This document shows, piece after piece, positions 27,201-39,200 of a stretch of 64,000 bases of DNA; position 1 is the first letter of the stretch; the number at the start of each line of letters is the position of its first letter. Position numbers and translations under genes: made by a program. Source of the DNA: Marthasterias glacialis. Lineage: Eukaryota > Echinodermata > Asteroidea > Forcipulatida > Asteriidae. The notes beneath the pieces were generated by a model that was given only the letters and a program-made list of their open reading frames with translations, was not told the origin of the DNA and made no database searches. Location of the stretch: assembly GCA_911728455.2 (NCBI GenBank), contig OU452219.1:13978397-14042396 (forward strand), read 5' to 3'.

Positions 27201-30200
27201 ACTTATAATATACAAGCCAAATCATTCACTGCGTGTACAGGGACAGTAAAATGCATTTTTGATACTTTTTAAATCAGCTTCCTTTATTGCCTATATGGTA
27301 TGTTCAGTCATAATTTCCTCAAAGATGAAACAGTAGTAACTATTCTGTTTGGGTAATGCGTAAACGTAGGTGCCTGTACCAACATAAAAATCAGCTTTCC
27401 AATTAGATAATTAGTCTGACAACTGTGAAATTTATATGTAGCCTCGCTGGGTGATTTCCCTTTCATAGCAAAGCAAACGATGCACAAAATATTTTAGTTG
27501 CTACTCAAAAATCATAATTTACTTCTCAATAAATAGCATACAGTGTGCACAAAACACGATCACTGTGTAAATGTTTTGCTGTGCAAGATATGCCGGATGA
27601 AATTGTTCCCCGAGTCCATCTACATCAGAATGAACCTTTTTCTTCATGCATTTATATGTAAAACAGACAACATGCAAACTACCATAGTAACACACAATGA
27701 CAATCTGACATTGATCATATTGCATTATATGCAATAATAAGGCCAAGGATACAGTTACCGTGATTGCTGTGTACGCAGGAGGCTTGGGGCTAGTTCAGTT
27801 TTTTTAGCAAGCTCACAGTTTACAGTCTTCGGTTCAAAACATTTTTATTTTATAACACCTCTTGCATAGATATCATGGTTATATATATTTGTTCAGTGAT
27901 TAGCCTGTAGGACCAAGGTAGCTTGTCGTTTCACTAGTCCGCAAGCTTTTCTCTTTTCACTCGTCCATATTTCATATTAAATAAGGATGCTTGTCATTAC
28001 TGAACTAGCCAGCTGAACCTCTTGGAGAGAATTTGGACTGGTCCTCAGGTGTTGCATCTGCGTGTAACATTTGGCCAGGGGACTACTGTTTACTCTTTCA
28101 CTACGGAATAAAATGTACAGCTGTGACGGAATTGGTTAATGTTTTGTTTATTTCGAGCCGCTGGCAGCGGCTCTCCGGCGTATGAAGTAATTCTCCGAGC
28201 TGCTGTGAGCGGCGCACCGTATTAAGAAAAGTTAAGGAACAGCACTGGTAGACTGGTTGAGAGTGTGCCAAATGATGCTTTATTTTGCACGATTCAGATC
28301 AAGACTCACCTGCCTGCAAAAAAAAAAAAAAAAGACACAGGCAGACCTTGTCCTTTTTGATTTGAGAATTGTACATGTAGATCACGCGGCAACAATTTAA
28401 ATCAAACCTTTACATGTACATGGCCTGTGGCGAAAAAAAAATAATCCAATTATGTACTATTCACTTTTGCATTTTTGTTCCACCCCTGAGGGCCTTGTAC
28501 GCTTCGTTCTTGAAAAGGGCAAGGCCACCAAGGCAATTTCTCCATGGTAAAGGGCACCTCGATGAAAAAATTGTAGATTTCTTTTGGAATATTTCCAAGG
28601 GCACCAAAGCAATGACCAGGGGCAACTTGCCTCAGTTGCTCCGTAAAAGTACCAGGCCTTCTGATCCTCATTGCATGCTAGACCACACCATGTGTTGATA
28701 CACAGCAGTGCAAAACCTGGATGCCAGAATACGGTCTTGTAAATTCTGTCTATCCTTATAGTTTTATCATTCAATCAAATGACGCAGATCTAGTAGGAAA
28801 ACAAATCATGAGCGTTTTTTGCATTCATGCAATAGAGAGAACGTTTTTATTCATAGAAAGACCGAATGTTCCAGTCAACTCGGCTTCGCTTCGTTGAATG
28901 GAACATATCATATTTCTACTCATTTCATATTTTTCACCATTGTACTCATAAACATTTATTATTTGTATACTATTGCATTAGCAACAAGCGAACTATGGCA
29001 TGGAGACATGCTGTACAGTGGTGTGTGTACACACAACCTTGAGCTCAGCGCATATACACAAGGAAAGATGTAATAGTCATTAAACCAGTTTTTAAATGCA
29101 TTTGTCTTCTTTTATTATGGCCGAACAACCTCTACCGAGATTTTTTTTTTTTTTTTTTGAATAATCCTTTTTTTTCATAATTGTGCAGAATCTGTGCAAG
29201 AGTTGATATAAAACAAATACTTGGTGCATATCACGTCAGGAATAGAAAAGCTAACTTCTCTCAGACATACCTGGAGTGTTTTTTCCCCCTCAGTTTCAGC
29301 CAAGGGAAAATAGAACACTCTAGGGATCACCTTGTGATATGATAGTTTCACTATTCCACTCGTTGCAGTCAATATTTGTATATAATTCCATACATGTACA
29401 TACATTAAATGGATGTGATGTCGCTGCGCATGATTTCACTCCTTTCTACATCCCCCCTTTTTTTTGAGGGGGGGGGATTGATATTTACTTTGGTATCGAT
29501 ATTAAATTGATATTCTGTACACATTTTCTTGCACTCTAACTGTTAAAGACTCTTCTTCAGAATCTTCTGGTGAGGAAGAGCAAGACCCTGGCAGGAGGGG
29601 TATCAGACTTGTGTATCGATATTGATTTTTGAAATTGACATCTTTCCCATGTTTACTCAGCATGTCTGCCATTCTTGTTTATTGCTTTAGGATCTCCTTG
29701 GTGAGGAAGAGCAAGAACCAGGCAGGAAGGGAATTAGGACCAAACTCAGACCTCCCATGAGCAGGGTAAGAAAATATCCACCTTCAAATAACGATGTTAG
29801 GGGACTGTTCAGCAATAGTGGGACGGAAAATTTGCAACTTGCTTGTCTGTTTCGAAACTTTGCATTAAACCTGAGTATGTCCTGTTCAGTTCTCTTGAAT
29901 ATTTCTTATAACTTTCACGTGACAATTTTATTGAGCCTGCAAATTCTTTTTCTAAGAGAAAAAAAGGTAAAAAGCCAGCGGTGAACCTTAAATATTCGGT
30001 CTGTTTTTACGATATCGCAACAGTCACTGATATAAAACGGTATCTACTTCAATTTGTACATGTAGCTTTCCTTTAAATAGTACAGAAACAAGAAGACAAA
30101 AAGGGGAATTTTAACATTTGAACGAAATGTAGGATTTTATTTCAGTCACTAATTTGTGAACCCTCATATGTTTTGTATCCATGAGATATATGTAGGTATG

Positions 30201-33200
30201 TAAAAGTAGGTGTGTTAAACTTGCCAAGCCCCTTTATTATACGAAGGTGCAACAATGTCCGTATTGCCAAGAGAAAAGTATGGGTGCTATTTTGGGAACC
30301 ATTACATTGATGTGTTTTTCAGGTCTATTAAAGTCCAACGGGTAATTAATATTGAGCCGTTACTGTAGATCAGAAGTGTTTGTTTCAACGTTGTTTCATC
30401 AACAGCAAAGAAACTTCAAGCAGAAGTTCATTGCCCTCTTGAAGAAGTTCAAAGTTCAAAGTGATGACAGTGACACGGAGCAGTATCCCTACGAGGACCA
30501 GGATCAGAACCAGATTGACCCCGACTTTCTGTTGTATGATGACCTCGATGACCTCAATCTGAGTGATAGCGGACCCGATATGGATCAGGATGAAATGAGT
30601 ATCGGGTCAACGCCCAAACCAGTGTTAAGGTAAGTTGACTCCTCCTGGGTCAAGGGAGGTCAAGGAAGTATTAGGGTCCAGACCCAACATGGACCAGGGT
30701 CAAATGAGTATTTTGTCAATGCCTAGCCTTCCTGGCTTAGACAGACCTGGCGAAGACCAAGTCAGACCACGAAGACCACGAGGGCCTTTTCCAACTTGAT
30801 TTTGCGTTTGTTGTTAATTTTTACACAAATAAGGAAAGCGCTGAAATGTTAACCAATCACAATGCGGATAAGGTTAATGTATGCTCACCCCCATCACTTC
30901 TGGTTGGCTGAGAATAAATCGAGAAGTAAAGAAAAACATTAGAAATGTCTGACAAGTTGGAAAAGGGCCTCGTGGGTTCGCCACTCGGCGTGCGCATTGA
31001 AGTTAGTCTTCACTGCAGTGGATTCGCGGCTACACAGATATCAAAGCCATGAAGGCCTTGGTGGAAGGCTAGTCAACGCCCAAACCGTTGTTAAGTTACG
31101 TTGATTCCTCCTGGGTCAAGGGAGGTCATTGCACTCTTTAAGTGAATATTGTTTTTAAGTTTTAATAAAATTTATGGCGTTTAGTAGGAAATAAGGAGCA
31201 AAAATGAATGAGCAATGTAGTTCATTTACATGTACTTCATGGTGTTTCACGGTAGGGCACTAATTGCATGCTATTGCTGATTGAGACATCTCGGTCATTG
31301 GAAGCTTAGTGAAAGTAAGTCAGTCGGTGTGTGTGCTCAAGCTTCTTGGAAATGTACACATGCTCTCTCTCTCACTCTCTGTCTCTGTCTCGCTCTCTCT
31401 CTCTCTCTGTCGGACAATCCTTGAAGATTGTGTTGAACAATCATCAATCGTAAATGTTGTCACACATCACAGAGTGCAGGCAGTGTGTGTGGGCGTCTGC
31501 ATTTCATCAAATGAAAGATCATTCATTTAAAGCGTGGTTTTTGTTACTATTTTAACGCAGTATTTTACAAACGATCGGATGGGGGTGATCGCTGTTAAAA
31601 TGTTTTAAAAACGGGGATATGTTGTGCATGTCTGAGAGTGTATGACCCTGAATCTGTGTGTTATGGCTTAAAAAGTCTACACTGGGTGATGTGTGTGTGT
31701 ATGTTTTAAGAAAAAACATCTTCCATGTGTTCAGATGACAAGTATAAACATCGGACCCAAAAATAATACATCGGTCATATTTTTATTGCGTTAACTCAAC
31801 GGCCAAGCGCTCGCAAAGGTAATCCTTCCCTGTCAAACTGTTCAGCTGCATTTCAGATTTTTTGGTCGCCTGGGTAACCATTAGAGGCCTGTAATCACAT
31901 TAATCAGAAGATTGGTGACAGTTCTGGCCCCCACGTTGTCATGGAAATGAGCAAGAACTTTGTGAGAGCGCCCTTTGTTATTTGTCGTCTTCGCAGGCCG
32001 CTGAAGGCCTCAGCTGATATGACAACTGAAATGACATCTATGCAATATGTCATCTCCAGTCCTGAGGTTCTGTCCAGAATGATAATCATTTCAGCGTGGG
32101 AATGGCTAAAACACACGCAAGGTTAAAGACAGGATGTAGCTTTGTTGGTAATTCTTTCATGTAGAGCTCTCTGTGGATCGGGTGAATTTGAAACGTGCAC
32201 AGTGTTTGGAGTCTTGGCTGAGCTGCTGCTCTAATGTTGTAGATGTTCCTGCCACTGGTATGCTGAAGTGATTACTCTCATTGAGTCAAGATTAGGTACA
32301 CAGTGGACAAATACACAATTTGTACAGAGTTGGCCTTGTTTCAAAAAGATGCTTCCAGTGGATTTCTTAATTTTTTTAAAATTTTTTAATGAAGATAAGT
32401 TACAGCAGTTGTATTGTTTGCAAGTCTGCTGCTACCTTACCTAATACATGTACATAGCTCTAGCAGCACCATTGCAATCCAGTCTTTGTGCCCGCTGTGG
32501 TTTTTCGACCAGCAACGTTCCTGATCATAAAACTTACCGATTGAATGCTGCTGTACTTGCAGATGACCTTACTGCTGGAATTTGTGTGGAGAAAAACAAA
32601 ATTGTGTGATAAAATTAAATACATTCCATCTTGGAATCGAGATGTGTACTAGGCATACATCTTCTCGGCTGATTTTTGTCCTTTTTTCTTGGGTTTTTGT
32701 GCTATAGCAAACTGAAAAAACACTGTACACATATTTGTTTCCAAAGCAGTCTCATTTTTTCTTTTTTTGGGGGGGTTGGTTATTACAACTTGCATGTCCG
32801 GTGCACACTGCATACTCTTTAACAAATCAGTGCCCAACTTCTTAGCAGCTAAGCACAACAAAATTATGCTGACCGGAATAAGGTTACCATAATACCATGT
32901 CAGATGATCTGTTTTTTTTTTGCCGAGAAGAAAATGTTTAAGTAATGTTTTCTGCTTAAGCAGCTCTGTGAAATTTGACCCAGGGGCCAATTTCATAGAG
33001 CTGCTTAAGCACAAAAAGTAGCTAAGCATGAAAAACAAAAAAATGCTAACCAGGATAAGGTTGCCGGCCAAACTACCATGTTACGTATACAATTTGTGAC
33101 TGGTATCCTGCTCACTTCTGCTTGGCAGAAATTTTGTAAGCAATATTTTCTGCTTAAGCATCTGTATGAAATTTGGCCCTGGGCCCACTTTCATAGAGCT

Positions 33201-36200
33201 GCTTAAGCAGAAAATATTACTTAGCAAATTTCTGCTTGGCAAAAAAATAAGCAGGATACCAGTCACAAGTTGTACATGTGACATGCTACTTTGGCTGGTA
33301 ACGTTATTCTGGTAAGCATAATTTTGTTTGAGCTTAGCTACTTTTTGTGCTTAAGCAGCTCTATGAAATTGGACCCTGGTCATTACCATTAAAGTACTAG
33401 TCTTCACAGTTGAATTACATTCAATTTTATTCAATTTCAAAACATCTAAATTGAGGGTCAGTCTTGTTGTAAAATAAGCATTACAATCCCATCAAGAGGA
33501 TAGCTCTCCAACTGAGTTCAATGTTCAAGCAAAGGATATCCTATGGCCCTTGCAAACATTTACATCACATCAAGACTACAAGTCCCTCTGAATCCTACCG
33601 GTGGAGTCCAGATGGTAATACACTCTCGTCGGTTTTCACAGGGGGTTTATAATTATAATTACCAGTGTGGGAATGATTACGACTGGTAGCCTGCGCTGGG
33701 CCTGGGGGTTTGAGCACTGATAAACCCCCACGAGCCACGGGGGTCAGATTATGCAGTCGTCTTGCTGGTAATTAATTAAAAATCAGAGTTGTGAATAATG
33801 TAAGGGAATTTCACGGGAACCTTATGTACCCATTAAAAGGCGTCACTTCATTATAATGTTCATGAACAATTCTGTTGTTAATTACGGGAAACGAGTGTAC
33901 ATGTACTCATTATATCAAACAAATTAAAAATTGCTGTTCGGCTCAGAATTTATGTAAATGTGAAGCAAATTGAAGAAAAACAAAACGTGACTTTGGCTAC
34001 TCACAAAGTATAGATCATTGTGTGTTGTGGGTGGAAACAGGCAGACAATGTTGCAAACGACATTTAACAGTTATATATTTTGATATGTTTTGAACAGCAT
34101 GCACCAATTTAAGTTTTACATTATTGTCAGTTTTTGAAAGTTGAGATTTTTTTTTTTTTACCAACAATATACGCACTACGCAGACACCTCTCGTTAAAAC
34201 AACCCGGTAAAATCTACTTAACATAAAATCCAGAAAGGCCAACCGTCTAGAGTATTGATGAAAGAGGCTTTACGAATTCCATTTCTTTGGAAGAAGCTGT
34301 CATCATCGATACCATTTGCAGATTGCACTGTATTCCTAATCTCAAAATTGCCATGGCAACCCACTGCAAATTGTGTGCGGGATTTGTCTGAAGTGACTAC
34401 CCATTGTTGGCGTAATTCCCTTCTGAAAGATTGCACTCGTGTGGATGTGTGAGTGAAAAGGTTAGATTGATAGGAAATATTATTTGTAAAAAATTATTCT
34501 GACTCTGTTTTTCGTAGAAATTAATGAGAAGACTGAAACCTTGTTTAAATTGCTGCACACTATCTATATATATATATATATATATATTTTAAAGTGTACA
34601 ATTTACATTTAAATGTTTTTCACTGATTAGATTATCATGGTTGGAATGTATTTTGCAGGTTTTTGTTGAAAGGCTTTGAGTCGATTGGTGACGTTTTAGT
34701 AATATAGTGGTAACCGTTTCACTTGTCCTACTTTTCAGGCCTTTTTTCTCTCAAGGAATTCCCACATCTAGTACGATGGCTGAAGAAATGGAGCATTTCC
34801 CACTGATAGACCAATGTCATGATGACAACGGCAACAGTAAAGACTCCGGTAGCTCTGGGGTAAGTAGACTGGGTTGAAATCCACCATTCATAAATACCCC
34901 AGACAGTTTAGGCAGTCCTATTGGTTGGAAGGTGGTCACATGACCGTTTAAGACTGGTTTTAACCAGCTGATAAAGACATATCTGGAGCAGTGAACCGCA
35001 TTTATAGCCATACACGTGATGGTGCGAGAACCTACGCGGTCGCTAATTTACACGTAATGCAATTAATAAACGCACAATCGTTGAGCGTCGCGTGCAATTT
35101 GACCCTTCGCGCAGCGGAGCATGACGGCGTGCCAGGAACTGAAAATTTACAAAAGAGAGTTTTACAGATTTGTTTTATTACGCTTTTTAACAAAAAGGGC
35201 TATTATGAATGGGAATAAAAGAGTAGTGACTCGGTCGCAATTGACCGTTTAAAAACCTTGCAGGGTCGTGGCCGTGGGATAAAGGACCGAGCCGAACCTT
35301 TACCCCATGACCCTGTCAGTTTTAAACGGCCTTTTAAGACCTTATCGCCACTTTTTTATTTTCTTTTTTTGTAATAATAATGACTAATCATTAAATTCAT
35401 TCATTGCCTTCACACAGATTCATCCCTGAGTCTATGAAGGGTTGAAGTCTGCTATTGGAACACAGAGAAAAAGTACATGTACATCTTAAAATGTTTGACT
35501 TAGATTTTATAAAAATGCAGCCCAAAATAATTTACTAACACAAAAATTGCTTCGGTTATTCGACCGTATTCGTCCTCTAGTGCATTATGTGTCTGAGTAC
35601 ACACATGAATGTACATGAACATGCCAATCCGAGCAGTATTGATGCATTGTAGACTATGGGAGAATTGATGAAAAAATGGAGCAGCCTCGTCATCCATGTC
35701 ATCAGATTTTTCTGAGATTGGATGACAGGACATTCACAATCATGTCAGCAATGAATGAATTATCTTCGCAAGCATTCGTTGCGTTTGTGTCTGGGTTTCT
35801 TTTCTTTTGGGGTATAGGGTTTTGGATTTAATGAGTTGCACAGGTCTGCGTATTGAAAGCTTCTGAAGGATCTGCAAATGGGGTTTGCTGAAACTTCAAA
35901 AATAGGGTATCAAAATCGTTCACTTAAACAATCATTTTACAGGTCAGATTAAAAGCCTTTTGCATGCAGGTGACCTCAATCCTCCAATATTCTCCTGTCC
36001 TATGTCACTCCACACCAAATTGTTTGAACTTGGATTAGATTGGAATGCCTGACCCGGTGATAAGCAATTGTTATTTGGGCCTACAGCCCTCAGTCCTTCT
36101 GAATCCTTCATTTTGCTGGCAAAGCTGATATAGAAGTATTTTGTAGGGTATGGGTTAAGCAGTTTGTCCAAAATAAACACACATGGTGTCCAAAAGATGC

Positions 36201-39200
36201 CCAGATGTCCCTCTCGGGTAACGCAGTTGTTTCTAAACGATCAGTCATGTCACTTTAATTTGACTCTAATCCACTTACAACGAAAAGCGTGTCGTTACAA
36301 ATGCTTCACCCTCCCCTTTAACACAAACAGTAGTTTCAGGTTCCATTCCAGGAGATGTCATGAAGAATGCCAGGCAATGAGTCATATATGTATGGCAGTC
36401 AGACCTTCTTTTGAGTACCCACCACTGTAGATACTGGCGAGCCTGTTGTGCGGACTCTAGTCCGCTCTGTCAAAAGCTGTTATCACATGTGCCTGTCAGC
36501 AACACATGTACCTGTAGCGTCAGTGACTAACATGACAACTTAATTGATAACCGTTGTGTTGCAACCTGCATAAAATGCCCACGCGATGTTGGGTGTGCTT
36601 ATACTCTTTGAGTTTTCTTTTGGAAAAAAGAAAAATTAAAAAAAAATATTTTGTTTAGTTATATTATTTATGATTAAATAAATTTAAATAAAGTGGTTTC
36701 CTGCTAACACTGGCATTTTGTTAACAGTAATTTTCAAACTACACCAAAACCTTACACCTTACAGTACAGGGAACTATAACTAGTGAACTAGTAAGATTTG
36801 CGGGTACAGCAATGTAAAACAAATCTCTTTTGGGAGGAGTGGTGGCTCTGAAAAGAGCCGGTGTGGTCTTGACGTTTCGAACAGTATACTCTGCTCATCT
36901 TCAGGAGAATGCTGGACTGCTGCCGATGGTGAGGCTTAAGTAGTGGTGGAGGGATGCACATTTGGGTGGGAAGAATCCAAGTTGTTGTTGACCGGTGGTG
37001 CGTGGAAGAGATTTTTACATTGTTGTACCCGTAAATTTTTACTAGTTTACTAGTTATAGTTTCCTATCCTTCACACCAGCTTCAAACATCACTAAACTTA
37101 CAGTACAATGCCTTTCAGCACAGCCGATGCAAACCGAAATTCATGCACGAAAGGGACTCCATTTGCAGGAGTGGGGTGGGGGAACCACATAGCATGTAGC
37201 TCAGAAATATCCCTGGACCCCAAAAATTGTTGACAAGAGAAGACTAGAGCTAAAACCTGTAGAAAAAATCAGAACGTAATTTGCTCGCTAGACATTGTAA
37301 TCATGGAGTGGGTTATAGCACCATGAAACTTGAAGTTAAGATATAGGATTGGTAAAGCTGATAGTGCTGTTTTCTTACTTGTGTGATTCCATATATGCAT
37401 GAAAAAACAAACAGTGAAAATTTGGGCTCATTCCATCGTCCGAGTCAGGAGGAAATAGTGAAAAATGTGCACACTTTTCAGCATGGAAACACATTGTCCT
37501 TAATTTTAATCGGGATCTTCAAATTCTGTTTTCTCGACTTTGACAGTATTTCAGACAGAAATATTTAGATGGAAGATTGCCACTGGTATGAACTTCATAA
37601 TCAGTAAGCTTTCAGACTGATACTAAGAAAAAAAATTGTTGATGAATACCTGTCCTGTATTGTACCTTTAAATTAACTCTATAGAGAGGTTGCATGACCC
37701 CCGGGAAAAGTTCGTTTCGCAGCCATGTTGGGTAATGCCATGTACAAACTCAATGGCTGGCGCGTCGTCTGCGGAATGATTTCCAGCACCTGTTTGTGCA
37801 CACAGCATTAGAAAAAGGTCTCGGGTGACATCACAAGAAACCTCTCTATACGTACATGTACTACATGTATAGTGTACAAATGCTTTTGAACAGGTACAGA
37901 TTTACAAGTGGGATTAATTTCAGTTGTTTTCTTAATGTTAGAACAGTGTGTTATATTCTCACGTCTCATTTCTAAAGTCCACTAGCTTGCATGTGTTTTG
38001 ATCCCAATGTGTCAACTGTGTACATGGTGGATGTGGCTGGATGACTCAAAACCATAGAGTTGTATAGAAGCACTAGTAGGGAGTTTTCTCCCTGGCCTGG
38101 AGTTTTATCTTTGGGAGGGCAAGGCCGTTTTCATTTTGCAAAGGGCACTTTCTTTTCCAAAATCCTAAAGTCTATGGGACACTTTTGAAGGGGCACCAAG
38201 GCCGATATCAGGGCAACAGAGGCCATGGCTTTCGTGGCCTCCGTGTAATTCCAGGCGTGTTTCTCATGTCACACATGGAAGTCTACTGAACCACCATGGG
38301 CGAAAATCCCTAGGGGTCAATTGCATACGAATATCCACTTAAAAAAAAAATATTCTGTGTAAAATAATGAGTGACCAGTGTAATATGATTGGTCAGCATC
38401 TTTTTCTCAGTGGTCAAAAAATGCTTCTTGTCGGGCTGTGTCGAATGGTTTTGTACACCCTCTAGTTCTTGTATATAACAAAAACAAAAATCTGTGTGTA
38501 CGTATAACTTGTTCATTGAAAATATTCAAACTTTTTTGTTTTTTTTATGACCAAAATTTATGAAATCTGGACAGTGCCCAGAAAGTCAACCTTGTCATTT
38601 TGGGCACCTGCGGATTGTACACTAGCCCAACTCAATGACAAGCTATGATTCTTTACACCCCGCCAGTAAATAGTTTGCTCATTATTTTGAAAGACGTATG
38701 GGCCCTATTTTGCCAAGCGACACGTGCCAAGATGTACAAACAGACATATTTTTGCTTTACAATGAATGGGACCTACACACCACAGAACTTGTACTTTCTG
38801 CCCGAATGCGGGACCTGCCCACAACCAAACTACTGCATTATGTGCCGTTACATTATGCCTTCCATTGTACAGTGAGGCATAATGCTCATTGCATTATGCA
38901 TTTCTATGGGACCCCACCCACTACAAACAGACATATTTTTGCTTTTACAATGGGACCTACAAACCACAGTACACAAACTTTCTGGCATGGTATTTTTTTT
39001 TTAGTATGGGTTCGTCCCACTGCAAAAAGTATTTTAAGGAACAATGCTCATTTCATTATGCCTTTGTATTGGACCCGCCCATGACAAACAAGACATTTAG
39101 CAAACTATGTATGGGACCTACCCACCTCAAACGGAAGGGGTCGTATCAAAATGTAGTAACTAATTTGACCCTCCGTGTCCAGTGCAGATGTACAGAAGCA

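Larger units (their letters stand above)
23183..29690 (+). other. Intron between exons 4 and 5
   Basis: 6.5 kb. Holds a dispersed repeat copy (23228-23508), MITEs (24539-24702, 25852-26108, 26539-26670), repeat G (26180-26312), a SINE-3 copy (26664-26800), a family-D element (28488-28660), and at its 3' end the dead copy of exon 5. No other coding signal was found. Confidence 0.75.

Noticed and set aside
31941..32126. Open frames on both strands in the intron after exon 6
   Set aside because: Unrecognised, short, no splice context that would fit PACS phases (next exon joins perfectly without it).
32649..33071. 140-codon minus-strand frame with hydrophobic segments
   Set aside because: Runs through two MITE-B copies; the LSSSMK-type peptide recurs in the neighbouring copy.
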